This document shows positions 9,001 through 18,102 of a stretch of 64,000 bases of DNA, piece by piece. Every line of letters begins with the position of its first letter. Positions within the stretch are counted from its first letter, which is position 1. Under the pieces are notes generated by a model, which ran no database searches, was not told where the DNA came from, and saw only the letters and a program-made list of their open reading frames with translations. Position numbers and translations under genes: made by a program. The stretch is from Aromatoleum buckelii (GTDB lineage: Bacteria; Pseudomonadota; Gammaproteobacteria; Burkholderiales; Rhodocyclaceae), in assembly GCF_012910785.2 (NCBI RefSeq), contig NZ_WTVH02000010.1:682001-746000 (forward strand). The letters run 5' to 3'.

Positions 9001-9963
9001 TTCGACTGGCGCGAGCGCGGCGAAGGCGCGCTCCAGGCGCGCCTGAAGCGTCTTGTCGTCGGTGCCGCGGACGAGGGCGACGGCGGCGGCGCTGATCCGC
9101 TCGACGCCTACGAGCCGCCGCGCCGGCTGCCCGGACTGAATGTCGTCGCCGACCGCTTCGTGCTGCGCGGCATCGACCTAGGCCGCCTCGAGCTGCAGGC
9201 GCGCAATCGCGGCGAGGTCTGGCATCTCGATGCCTTCGCGATCGCCAACGCCGATGCGACGCTCACGGGGAGTGGCGAGTGGCGTCCCGGCACCCGCCCC
9301 AGTACCACGCTCGATTTCCGTCTCGAAGCCAACGACATCGGCCGTTTCGCGACGCGCATGGGTTACGAGGAGGCGGTGCGCGGCGGCCACGCACTCCTTA
9401 GCGGCAAGCTCGGCTGGAGCGGCGCACCGACGCGCATCCACTACCCGTCGCTGTCGGGTGCGATGCTCGTCGAAGCGGGCAACGGCCAGTTCCGCAAGCT
9501 CGAGCCGGGGATGGGCCGCCTACTCGGCGTCCTCAGCCTGCAGGCGCTGCCGCGACGGCTGACGCTGGATTTTCGCGACGTTCTCAGTGAAGGATTCGCG
9601 TTCGATCGCATTTCCGGTAGCATCGACGTCAGCGCCGGCGTCATGCGGACCGATGATCTGCTGATCCGCGGCCCGGCGGCCCGGATCCTCATGAGCGGTT
9701 CGGCGGACGTCGAAAGGGAAACCCAGGATCTGAAAGTCACGGTTCAGCCGACGCTGTCCGAATCGGTCGCGATCGGCGCGGCGGCCGGACTGATCAATCC
9801 GGTCGCCGGCGTCGTCGCCTACGTCGCGCAGAAAGCACTCAGCGACCCGATCGAAAAGCTGTTCGCCTTCAATTACGCGATCACCGGCAGCTGGGCGGAT
9901 CCGAAGGTCGAGAAGCTCGCCGGCCGTTCGGCCGCGGCGAATCCGCAACCTGACCAGGAATGA
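6076..9963 (+). CDS. yhdP: YhdP-type AsmA-like envelope protein (intermembrane phospholipid transport family)
   Basis: This very large protein (1295 residues) has one N-terminal membrane anchor at about residues 25-47 (VAIGLAVAFFVAALSFLLV). The rest is a long, beta-rich periplasmic part without cysteine-rich or enzymatic motifs. The N-terminal DUF3971-like region and the C-terminal AsmA-like region (around GMGRLLGVLSLQALPRRLTL) are typical of the YhdP/TIGR02099 family. E. coli YhdP (about 1266 residues) helps carry phospholipids to the outer membrane, redundantly with TamB and YdbH. The stop overlaps the start of the nitrilase gene by 4 bp (ATGA), so the two are translationally coupled. An extended -10 (TGTTAGAAT, about 5958-5966) lies upstream. 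The family assignment is firm; the exact cargo is inferred. Confidence 0.9.
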   Translation: MNAPSVLPAAHAASPATRRRAAWGPVAIGLAVAFFVAALSFLLVRDVLLPRADQYRGHLAALIGDALGLPVSIDALSADVSGLRPRLHLSGVELRDREGRPALRLDTVDATLAWSSLLRGQPHFHRLVLHAPQLALRRDAAGQLFVAGIPVASGGPSGGLSDWLFGQREIVIRDAAVSWHDAQRAAPELRLEHVNFRLAHAGGRYRFGLQATPPAALASTLDLRGDITSAQPAEPATWSGELYLALAQADLGGWRAWIDYPIELAGSGGVRAWLEFTRGQPEAFTANFAADEVATRLAADLPELQLASARGWLSGRRSPAGLSASTRALRIVTDDGLEVEPVDLDFMLREPIDGNADGGQFSANRLDFAVLARLAAHLPFDEAVRERLAAVDPQGRLEALQLAWRGDVARPDSWSLKTRFHELGLRPQGVLPGLAGLSGEIEGDEQRGRFGLVGQDMALDLPAVFPESRLAFSMLRADGGWTRKDGQLEIAIDRASFDNPDAAGSASGWYRPAAEGRGEIDLAAHLTRAESKAVWRYLPKVVNDATRDWLRHALSGGTVPEARLRLRGKLDDFPFRDGASGQFLVTTRVAGASLDYAEGWPAITDIHGEVRFDGPGMRIVAERARIFGATLGRVVAEVPELDAPAGEVMTIDGRAGGPTAEFLRFVSASPVSGRIDGFTDGMRAEGRGTLDLKLVMPLRDIADSTVKGEFRFADNRLWLVDALPPVTEAAGRVRFTEKDLAIPDAHGRLFGEPMQLVADAAKDGGVSFRATGAASIQALRHAQDWPVLAHLSGTLPWQATIDLRAQQTRVVVQSDLSGVASSLPAPMNKSATARWPLHVAFAFPGGAREDIRVSLDGRAELELVRRRSEQGWEIERGGLALFAPLRQADRGVLVVADLDELDVDAWRAVFDGDESTGEQPGTGAVAGQMPPLAGIELQAKRATAFGQSLSGVRLAARTDAGGWKGRIASTEVEGEFDWRERGEGALQARLKRLVVGAADEGDGGGADPLDAYEPPRRLPGLNVVADRFVLRGIDLGRLELQARNRGEVWHLDAFAIANADATLTGSGEWRPGTRPSTTLDFRLEANDIGRFATRMGYEEAVRGGHALLSGKLGWSGAPTRIHYPSLSGAMLVEAGNGQFRKLEPGMGRLLGVLSLQALPRRLTLDFRDVLSEGFAFDRISGSIDVSAGVMRTDDLLIRGPAARILMSGSADVERETQDLKVTVQPTLSESVAIGAAAGLINPVAGVVAYVAQKALSDPIEKLFAFNYAITGSWADPKVEKLAGRSAAANPQPDQE

Positions 9964-10802
9964 TGAACGTGAGCGTGTCCCCAGACCCTTCGCCCGGAGC
10001 GTGCCGGATCGCGGCGATCCAGACCGTGTCCGGCCCGGATGTCGCGGAGAACCTGCGCGTCGCCGGAGCGCTGGTTGCCGAAGCGGCGGCCGACGGCGCG
10101 CAGCTCGTCGCGCTGCCGGAATATTTTCCGCTGATTACGCCGGACGAAACGGCGAAAGTCGCGATCCGCGAGACCGAAGGCCACGGTCCGCTGCAGGACT
10201 TCCTGCGCGAGGCGGCCGTGCGTCATCGCGTGTGGCTCGTCGGCGGCACGATTCCGCTCGTCGCCGACGCCGACGGCAAGGTCCGCAACAGCATGCTGGT
10301 GTATGACCCGGGCGGTAAGCAGGTCGCCCGCTACGACAAGATCCATCTGTTCGGCTTTCGCAAGGGCAGCGAACAGTACGACGAGGCCGCGACGATCGAG
10401 GCCGGGCACGAGGTGGTCACGTTTGACGGCCCGTGCGGCCGCGTCGGCTTGTCGGTGTGCTACGACCTGCGTTTTCCCGAGCTCTTCCGCGCGATGGGCA
10501 AGGTCGATCTGATCGTGTTGCCGGCGGCCTTCACGTGGACGACCGGCCGCGACCATTGGGAAGTGCTGCTGCGTGCGCGCGCGATCGAAAACCAGTGCTA
10601 CGTGATGGCCCCGGCGCAAGGCGGACGCCACCCGGGCGGGCGCGTGACCTGGGGACACAGCCTGATCGTCGACCCGTGGGGCGAGGTGCTCGCATGCCGG
10701 GACGAAGGGCCCGGCGTCGTCGCCGCGGACCTCGATCCGGAGCGTATCGCGGCGGTGCGCGAGAGCCTGCCGGCGCTGCGGCACCGCTGCCTCGCAACCT
10801 GA
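9960..10802 (+). CDS. Carbon-nitrogen hydrolase, Nit1/Nit2-type amidase
   Basis: A 280-residue nitrilase-superfamily enzyme with the full Glu-Lys-Cys catalytic triad: Glu54 in ALPEYFPL, Lys127 in YDKIHLFGF and Cys167 in SVCYDLRFPELFR. This signature is that of the Nit branch (deaminated-glutathione amidase or omega-amidase), which repairs or disposes of alpha-keto acid amides in the cytoplasm. The substrate cannot be separated by eye. It overlaps the upstream YhdP-type gene (ATGATG at 9960/9963) and precedes tldD by 79 bp, forming a conserved yhdP-nit-tldD cluster. Either ATG could be the start; 9963 removes only one residue. Confidence 0.9.
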   Translation: MMNVSVSPDPSPGACRIAAIQTVSGPDVAENLRVAGALVAEAAADGAQLVALPEYFPLITPDETAKVAIRETEGHGPLQDFLREAAVRHRVWLVGGTIPLVADADGKVRNSMLVYDPGGKQVARYDKIHLFGFRKGSEQYDEAATIEAGHEVVTFDGPCGRVGLSVCYDLRFPELFRAMGKVDLIVLPAAFTWTTGRDHWEVLLRARAIENQCYVMAPAQGGRHPGGRVTWGHSLIVDPWGEVLACRDEGPGVVAADLDPERIAAVRESLPALRHRCLAT

Positions 10803-10881
10803 ACCGGGGGCCGGACGAGACTCCGGTGACCTTTATCGGGTCGGCCTTGTCGAACGGGGCGATCCAACGACTGGACAAACA

Positions 10882-12327
10882 ATGAGCCCGACACAAAATT
10901 CGCTTAAGGTTGCCGACCGGTACCTGCTGAACCCCTACGATCTGGGCCATCCGGAACTCGAGAAAGTGTTCAGCAAGCTGTTGAGCCACCAGCTCGACTA
11001 TGCCGATCTGTATTTCCAGTATCACCGTTCCGAAGGCTGGAGCCTCGAGGAAGGCATCGTCAAGTCCGGCAGCTTCAACATCGAGCAGGGCGTCGGGGTG
11101 CGCGCGATCTGCGGCGAGAAGACCGCTTTCGCCTACTCCGATGACATTTCGCTGCCGGCGCTCACTGCGGCTGCTGAAGCCACGCGGGCGATCGCGGACG
11201 GTGGCGGGCAGCGCAGCGTCGCAGTCCGGCCGCATGCCGGCCTCCCGCGCCTATATCGCGGCGACGATCCGCTCGCCTCGCTCGACGACACCGCGAAAGT
11301 GAAGCTGCTCGAACGGCTCGAACGCTTCGCGCGCGACGAAGACCCACGCGTCACGCAGGTGATGGCGCACATTTCCGGCTCGTGGGAAGTCGTCATGGTG
11401 ATGCGCAGCGACGGCCACATGGCGGCTGATGTGCGTCCGCTGGTGCGAGTTTCGGTCACCGTGATCATGGAAGAAAACGGCGACCGGGAGCAAGGCAGCG
11501 GCGGCGGTGGCGGCCGCTTCGACTACGGTTATTTCGACGACGACCGGCTGCGCGAATATGCCCTCGCCGCGGTGCATCAGGCCCGCACGAACCTCGGCGC
11601 CGGGCCGGCGCCGGCGGGCACGATGAGCGTCGTGCTCGGGCCGGGCTGGCCCGGGATCCTGCTGCACGAAGCGATCGGCCACGGCCTGGAAGGCGACTTC
11701 AACCGCAAGGGCAGTTCCGCGTTCTCCGGGCGCATGGGGCAGCAGGTGGCGGCGAAAGGCGTCACGGTCGTCGACGACGGCACGCTGCCGGATCGCCGCG
11801 GCTCGCTGACGATCGACGACGAAGGCAATCCGACCGAATGCACCATGCTGATCGAGGACGGCATTCTCACCGGCTACATGCAGGACACGATGAACGCGCG
11901 CCTGATGGGCGTGAAGCCGACCGGCAATGGCCGCCGCGAGTCGTTCGCCCACCTGCCGCTGCCCCGCATGACGAACACCTACATGCTGAACGGCGACAAG
12001 TCGCATGAGGAAATCATCAAGTCGGTGAAAAAAGGCCTCTATGCAGCCAATTTCGGCGGCGGGCAGGTCGATATCACGTCAGGCAAGTTCGTTTTCTCGA
12101 CCGCCGAGGCCTACCTGATCGAGAACGGCAAGGTCACGCGCCCGGTCAAGGGCGCGACGCTGATTGGCAACGGCCCGGACGCGCTGACGCGTGTATCGAT
12201 GATCGGCAACGACATGGCCCTCGATCCGGGCGTCGGCACGTGCGGGAAGGATGGCCAGAGCGTGCCGGTCGGGGTGGGGCAGCCGACGCTGCGCATCGAT
12301 GGCTTGACCGTCGGCGGAACCGGCTGA
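10882..12327 (+). CDS. tldD: TldD metallopeptidase
   Basis: TldD (481 residues, the usual length) is the catalytic half of the TldD/TldE zinc protease. The complex degrades unfolded peptides and, in E. coli, matures microcin B17 and affects CcdA and gyrase-inhibitor toxicity. The zinc motif HEAIGH (HExxxH) is at residues 262-267, followed by GLEGDFNRKGSSAFSG. The conserved C-terminal tail holds the GNGPDALTRVSMIGND segment and the late cysteine in GTCGKDGQS. The partner tldE/pmbA is not in this window. The Shine-Dalgarno sequence is poor. It is last in the yhdP-nit-tldD cluster and faces the BON-domain gene tail to tail. Confidence 0.96.
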   Translation: MSPTQNSLKVADRYLLNPYDLGHPELEKVFSKLLSHQLDYADLYFQYHRSEGWSLEEGIVKSGSFNIEQGVGVRAICGEKTAFAYSDDISLPALTAAAEATRAIADGGGQRSVAVRPHAGLPRLYRGDDPLASLDDTAKVKLLERLERFARDEDPRVTQVMAHISGSWEVVMVMRSDGHMAADVRPLVRVSVTVIMEENGDREQGSGGGGGRFDYGYFDDDRLREYALAAVHQARTNLGAGPAPAGTMSVVLGPGWPGILLHEAIGHGLEGDFNRKGSSAFSGRMGQQVAAKGVTVVDDGTLPDRRGSLTIDDEGNPTECTMLIEDGILTGYMQDTMNARLMGVKPTGNGRRESFAHLPLPRMTNTYMLNGDKSHEEIIKSVKKGLYAANFGGGQVDITSGKFVFSTAEAYLIENGKVTRPVKGATLIGNGPDALTRVSMIGNDMALDPGVGTCGKDGQSVPVGVGQPTLRIDGLTVGGTG

Positions 12328-12418
12328 AGATCGCCGGCGCCCCTGCGTCCAAACACCGGGACGCGGAGCTGCTTGTAGCCCCGGCGGAGTAGTACCCAGC
12401 TGCCTCCGTCGGTGCCGC

Positions 12419-12748
12419 TCAGGGTTCAGTGACCTCGATTGCGTTCTCCACCTGGCGCACGCCGCGGACTGTCATCGCATTGCGCTGTGCGCGGTCCCGC
12501 TGCGCTGGGGTGGTGACGACGCCGGCAAGCGTCACCTGTCCCCCTTCAGTGAATACCGCGATATGGGTCTGCTGCAGCGCCGGATCGGCGACAAGCGCGC
12601 TCTTGACGTCGCGCTGCAGCCCGCGGTCGCGTTCGTTGGGCGGCGCGGCGGCGGAAGCCATGTCCGCTGCCCGGGCGGGTGTGGGGGCAATGCAGAAAGC
12701 GATTGCAGTGGTGGTGAGCACGGAGGCAATAGTCTTCCGTCTGATCAT
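12419..12748 (-). CDS. BON-domain periplasmic protein (OsmY-like)
   Basis: A small exported protein of 109 residues. A signal peptide (about residues 1-27, ending TPARAADM) is followed by a single BON domain (about 45-107) with the typical pattern of alternating hydrophobics ending GVRQVENAIEV. BON domains bind membranes or phospholipids; OsmY-type proteins act in envelope stress. A good Shine-Dalgarno sequence (AAGGAG) lies 4-5 bp before the ATG. A candidate sigma-54 promoter is found at 12804-12819. The adjacent glrR gene encodes a sigma-54 activator transcribed in the same direction upstream, so this gene may be a GlrR target. Confidence 0.85.
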   Translation of the reverse strand: MIRRKTIASVLTTTAIAFCIAPTPARAADMASAAAPPNERDRGLQRDVKSALVADPALQQTHIAVFTEGGQVTLAGVVTTPAQRDRAQRNAMTVRGVRQVENAIEVTEP

Positions 12749-12803
12749 GCAGGCTCCTTGTGCAATAAACAGGCTAAAAAGGCGAAGGCCGGATCCCCGT
12801 AGC

Positions 12804-12819
12804 AGCAGACTTCATGCCA
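12804..12819 (-). promoter_or_regulatory. Candidate sigma-54 (-24/-12) promoter of the BON-domain gene
   Basis: Read on the minus strand the sequence is TGGCATGAAGTCTGCT. It has the invariant GG at -24 and GC at -12 with correct spacing, and one mismatch in the -12 block against the TGGCACG-N4-TTGCW consensus. The predicted transcript start is near 12792, about 45 bp before the BON-gene ATG. Upstream, TGTCGGG occurs at 12891-12897 and 12905-12911, giving TGTC-N10-TGTC about 100-120 bp from the start point. This resembles, but is not identical to, the TGTC-N10-GACA sites reported for E. coli GlrR. Confidence 0.45.
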
Positions 12820-12961
12820 GTTGCCGAATGGCGACCTCAATCAACGGGTTGCTGTAGCAGGGCAGGGTCGGACGGTGCGCGTTCGCGCGCTGTCGGGCCG
12901 AATTTGTCGGGGAGCGGCGACTAAAGCGGGGCGCCCCGGACAAGACGTTGTATCGAAGGCG

Positions 12962-14361
<1,400 letters not shown>

Positions 14362-14365
<4 letters not shown>

Positions 14366-15015
14366 CGCGTGATCCTCCGTTCCGTCGGGGGCGGCGGCGG
14401 TGCCGCGTGGGCCGCCGGACGCTCCGGCAGCGTGCGTTCGATCTCGGTCAGCGCTTCGATCTTTTCCTCGAGCTGTCGGGCGTGCCGGCGGCTTTCCTTG
14501 AGATGCTGGCCAGTGTGTTCGAGTTGCCGGGTGAGGGATCGCGCTGCCGTCTCGAGACGTTGCTGCTCGGCAAATTGGTCGGCGAGCAGGCGCACTAGCG
14601 GACGCAACGCGACCGCTTCCGGCCGTGTCGAGGCGTCGACGACTCCCAGCAGCGCCAGCGCACGGGGAATATTGCTTCCCGGCGGGCGGGCGAGCGCGAT
14701 CGCCTGGAGCAGCTGCTGCAGCGGCTCACCCACGCCGACCGCAAGAGCGTCCCGTTCCCGTTCCAGCTCGATGGGTTCGAGCCGGCGAACGAAATGGTAG
14801 TACTCGATTGCGCTCTCGACTGCGCGCCGGTCGGCGTCCTTCGACTGATCGCCGCGCTCGTCGCCGGCGCCGGGTGCAGCCAACGTCGCACACCCTGCGA
14901 ACAGGAGGGCAGCCAGCAAGGCGATGAACGTCTTTTCGACGCACAACGGACGCCGGGCCACGGAAGGTGCCGGAGCCGACGCGGCAAAGCGACCCGTTTC
15001 GGTTTCAGCTTTCAT
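14362..15015 (-). CDS. QseG-like lipoprotein between glrK and glrR
   Basis: A lipoprotein of 217 residues by position and build equivalent to QseG/YfhG, which in E. coli interacts with the GlrK sensor at the envelope. The lipobox LFAGC ends at Cys42 after a hydrophobic stretch. The C-terminal part (about 150-195) is a predicted coiled coil (QRLETAARSLTRQLEHTGQH), followed by a proline-rich tail. The ATG at 15015 lies inside the end of glrK (11-bp overlap) and leaves an unusually long region before the signal core. An in-frame TTG at 14946 would place the start closer to the hydrophobic segment but has no better ribosome site. Sequence similarity to enteric QseG is weak, so the name rests on context. 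Confidence 0.72.
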
Positions 15016-16414
15016 GGGGAAGTGCAATCCTGAAGTGAGCGCCTGCGGAGGTGGGCAGCAGCTCGATTTTCCCGCCATGCGCGTGGACGAATTCGCGCAC
15101 GATCGAAAGGCCCAGACCGCTGCCATGACGGGGCATCGCCGGTTGCCGGCTACCCTGGTAAAAAGGTTCGAAGATGCGCTCGGATTCGTTTTCAGGCACG
15201 CCGGGGCCCTCATCGATGCAGTCGATCGTCACCCCGTGCAGTTCGCAGGCGATTTTCAGCCGCACCTCGCCTCCTGGCGGACTGAACGAGATCGCGTTCG
15301 CGACCAGGTTCGCGAACGCGATCCGCAGCTTGTCGGGGTCGGCGGTCAACGGCGGGACATCGCCGTTTACGTCGATATCGACGTGAAGATTCCGGCTTTG
15401 TATTTGCAATTGCTGTTCCGCGACCACCGACTCGACCAGCGGTCGCAATGCCACTTTCCGCCGCTTGAGGCTGCGCGCGTCGAACACCGCGGCGTTGTAG
15501 CCCAGCAATCCTTCGATGCGCAGCTGCAACGCGCGAGTATTGTGCTCGAGAATCCCAACCACTTCGTGCTGCCCGGTCGTGAGCTCGCCGACGACGCCGT
15601 CCTTGAGCAGCGCGATCCCTTCGCGCAAGGATGCGAGCGGAGTTTTCAGTTCGTGCGAGACATGGCGCAGCACTCGCGTCCGGTTCGCTTCCAGGTCAGC
15701 GAGGCGCACCCGCAGCCAGTCCAGTCGCCGCCCGACCCGGCGCAGGTCGGCCGGCCCGCCAATGATGACTGGTTCGTCGAAGCGACTCTCGCCGAGGGCT
15801 TCGATCGCGCCTTCGACCCGGTTCAGCGGACGCAGCACCCACCATCCGGTGAGCGCGGCGAGCAGGAAGGCCGCCGTCACTGCGACCAAGAGGTGCCACG
15901 CCAGCTGTTCCCGATTGCCGTCGAGTTCGTCGAGCAGCCGGTTCGACTCGGCCTCCAGCTGCAGACGGAGTTCCGCGGCGAGCTGTTCGTTGAGGATCGG
16001 CAACTCCCCGAGTGCCTGGAGCGCGGCGTCGGCTCCCGCGCCAGTGTTCAACGCTGCCGCGGCCCGCTCAGCGGCGTCGCTCCACTGGGTGACAAGCGCT
16101 TGCGATTTCGCGCTTCCGAGACCGCCAATCCATACCAGCGCGGTCATCGAGTCGTCGCGCGCCTGCTCGAACCGCTTGAGCAGGACGGGATCGTCGAGAA
16201 CCAGAAACTGCCGAGCGCTGCGTTCCAGATCCACCGTGCGTTCACCCAGTTCCTGGAGCGCGCTGGAAAAACCGAGCGCGTGCTTTGCGCCGTCCCGACT
16301 GCGCGCCGCAAAGTCTTCCAGGGTCAGCAGTCCGCCGAGCGCGGCGGTGCCGAGGATCGCGGCGATGAGCAGAAAGCTCGCAAGCAGCGTGGAACTGAAG
16401 GACAGGCGGGACAT
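15005..16414 (-). CDS. glrK: Sensor histidine kinase GlrK/QseE
   Basis: A membrane sensor kinase of 469 residues (E. coli QseE has 475). Membrane segments lie at about 8-30 and 173-193 and enclose a helical periplasmic domain. A HAMP linker follows, then the HisKA box with phospho-His254 in HVSHELKTPLASL. The ATPase domain shows the N box (NLVANAISFSPPGG) and the G2 box (GSGLGLSIV). It phosphorylates GlrR, encoded downstream in the same operon. The start at 16414 gives MSRLSFSS directly before the first membrane segment; longer in-frame starts add residues not typical of the family. Confidence 0.92.
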   Translation of the reverse strand: MSRLSFSSTLLASFLLIAAILGTAALGGLLTLEDFAARSRDGAKHALGFSSALQELGERTVDLERSARQFLVLDDPVLLKRFEQARDDSMTALVWIGGLGSAKSQALVTQWSDAAERAAAALNTGAGADAALQALGELPILNEQLAAELRLQLEAESNRLLDELDGNREQLAWHLLVAVTAAFLLAALTGWWVLRPLNRVEGAIEALGESRFDEPVIIGGPADLRRVGRRLDWLRVRLADLEANRTRVLRHVSHELKTPLASLREGIALLKDGVVGELTTGQHEVVGILEHNTRALQLRIEGLLGYNAAVFDARSLKRRKVALRPLVESVVAEQQLQIQSRNLHVDIDVNGDVPPLTADPDKLRIAFANLVANAISFSPPGGEVRLKIACELHGVTIDCIDEGPGVPENESERIFEPFYQGSRQPAMPRHGSGLGLSIVREFVHAHGGKIELLPTSAGAHFRIALPHES

Positions 16415-16737
16415 GGACGGCCGGCGAATAGCTCGAAGTCCGGCGTCGCAGTTTAGAGTGGGCTTTGGGTCGGGGTCCGTAAGGAAATGCAAGCTGGCGC
16501 TTTTTGGCTACACCTATGTCTCTCTGAAGCGACATGAACAACTCGATAATATTCAATTGTTTATGATGAAGTGCCGTGAAAGGCGTCGCTTGCAGGCGAC
16601 ACAGCATGGCTAAAAATCTCGTGTACTGTTCCAGCTTATATTTCCAAGAATATGAATTTAAAAGACTAAATCTTCATGGCCTGGATTTTGCGTTCGCGTC
16701 CCGGGTCGTCTGACGCGAATTCACCCCAGGAGAGATC
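16415..16737. other. Divergent intergenic region between glrK and the bactofilin gene
   Basis: This 323-bp stretch is distinctly AT-rich in its middle (about 16500-16680) compared with the coding DNA around it. It must hold the promoters for the leftward glrK operon and the rightward bactofilin gene, but I see no convincing -35/-10 pair. A short inverted repeat (GTCGC, 6 bases, GCGAC) lies near 16585-16600. The bactofilin Shine-Dalgarno sequence (AGGAGAG) is at about 16728-16734. No coding frame is supported. Confidence 0.5.
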
Positions 16738-17355
16738 ATGTTCAGCAAATCCCCAGTGTTCCCGAAAGCTGCCGATCCACAGGCCGCGCGCGGACCGCGC
16801 ATAGGGCCGGGCAATTTCGCAGCCGCTCAGCCGGCCAGTTCCAACACTTCCGCCGAGACATCCCAAGCCGCGCGCGATGCCGGCACGAGCAGCGTCGGAG
16901 GCGGGACCGCCGCCTCGACCTCTCTTCCTCGCGCCAACGAGGCCGCGGAAGATGCGGGTTACGCTTCGGGTAGCCGCCTCATCGTCGGGCCCGAGGTCAA
17001 GCTCAAAGGCGCGGAGATACTGGATTGCGACACGCTGATCGTCGAAGGTCGCGTCGAAGCGACGATGGACAGCCGCGTCATTCGCATCGCCGAAAGCGGC
17101 TCGTTCGCAGGGACGGTCGGCATCGACATCGCGGAAATCCACGGCCGGTTCGAGGGCGAACTCACTGCCCGCACCCAACTCGTGATCCACGCGACGGGTC
17201 GTGTCAGCGGCAAGATCCGCTACGGCAAGATCCTGATCGAGGAAGGCGGCGAGCTGTCGGGCGACGTCCAGTCCTTGGCTTCGGCGAAGGAGGCGGGGAG
17301 AGCCGTGCCGCGCGAGGAGTCGCTGCCGAAAGTCGCAGTCGTGGGCGCCGGCTGA
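16738..17355 (+). CDS. Bactofilin (polymer-forming cytoskeletal protein)
   Basis: Bactofilins polymerise without nucleotide into filaments that place cell-wall enzymes and shape the cell. The 205-residue product has a disordered Ala/Ser/Thr-rich N-terminal tail (about 1-75). A DUF583 beta-helix core follows (about 78-185), with the repeating pattern LIVGPEVKLKGAEILDCDTL, VEGRVEA, GTVGIDIAEIHGRFEGEL and SGKIRYGKILIEEGGELSG. A short tail ends the protein. The Shine-Dalgarno sequence AGGAGAG lies just upstream. It converges with a lytic transglycosylase gene, a plausible but unproven functional neighbour, since bactofilins often work with wall hydrolases. Confidence 0.92.
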   Translation: MFSKSPVFPKAADPQAARGPRIGPGNFAAAQPASSNTSAETSQAARDAGTSSVGGGTAASTSLPRANEAAEDAGYASGSRLIVGPEVKLKGAEILDCDTLIVEGRVEATMDSRVIRIAESGSFAGTVGIDIAEIHGRFEGELTARTQLVIHATGRVSGKIRYGKILIEEGGELSGDVQSLASAKEAGRAVPREESLPKVAVVGAG

Positions 17356-17433
17356 CGATTGTCGTGTCGTAGCGACACGCGCCAGGAGGCGGCTCGCGAG
17401 AGGTGAGCTGCTCCGGGCGCGCCGCTCTTCAGT

Positions 17434-18102
17434 TCAGTTCGCGCGGCTTGCCCGGTCGTCGGAGGCGAGCCGCAGCGACGAGTAGCTCCAGTGCTTCTCC
17501 CACGCTGCGCGTACCAGGTTCGGGTACTCCGGCTTGCCTAGACTGCCGTTGTAGCGTCCCAGCGCGCGGTACAGATCGCCTTTTTCGATATCGACGTAGT
17601 GACGCAGGATCGTGCAGCCGTAGCGCAGGTTCGTGCGCAGATGGAAGAGGTTGTCTTCCGGCAGGCCGATCGTCTTGATCCAGAACGGCATCACCTGCAT
17701 GAAGCCGCGCGCTCCGGCGCTCGACACCGCGTATTTCCGGAAACCGCTCTCGACCTGGATCAGACCCAGCACGAGTTGCGGATCGAGTCCTGCCCGCGTG
17801 GCTTCGTAGTGCACTGCAGTCAGCAATTCTTCCCGGTATTGACGGTCCGGGATGCGTTTTTCGAGGCGACGGGACATGTCCTGCAGCCAGCGGACCCGCT
17901 CGCCCTCGTTCGTAATCAGGAGTTCCGGAGCGCCCGCGTCGCTGACAGCTGCGTGCAGCGCTGAGCGCACGCTCGCCGCCATGGGTTCGTACTGCTGGCG
18001 CCCGGCCAGCGCCTGCCGCGGAGCGCCGGCGAGACCCGCGAGCAGAACGACACTCAGCACGAGGCCGTATGCGGCACTCATGCCGCCATCGGCGCTCCTC
18101 AC
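17434..18102 (-). CDS. Lytic transglycosylase (SLT domain), exported
   Basis: A secreted or membrane-anchored muramidase-like enzyme of 222 residues that cleaves peptidoglycan glycan strands. The N-terminal hydrophobic segment ([19 protein letters not shown]) is a signal peptide. The SLT/GEWL domain begins at about residue 95 with the catalytic Glu in [16 protein letters not shown]. It continues with the AxGxMQvmP-type motif [14 protein letters not shown] and the YN pair in GRYNGS. The start is either GTG 18102, which overlaps the proS stop as GTGA, or ATG 18081, seven codons later. It follows proS on the minus strand, a common betaproteobacterial pairing. Confidence 0.92.
   Translation of the reverse strand: MRSADGGMSAAYGLVLSVVLLAGLAGAPRQALAGRQQYEPMAASVRSALHAAVSDAGAPELLITNEGERVRWLQDMSRRLEKRIPDRQYREELLTAVHYEATRAGLDPQLVLGLIQVESGFRKYAVSSAGARGFMQVMPFWIKTIGLPEDNLFHLRTNLRYGCTILRHYVDIEKGDLYRALGRYNGSLGKPEYPNLVRAAWEKHWSYSSLRLASDDRASRAN

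Noticed and set aside
17363-17379. CGTGTCG/CGACACG hairpin between bactofilin and the transglycosylase gene as terminator
   Set aside because: The stem is short and no T-run follows on either strand. It may contribute but is not convincing.
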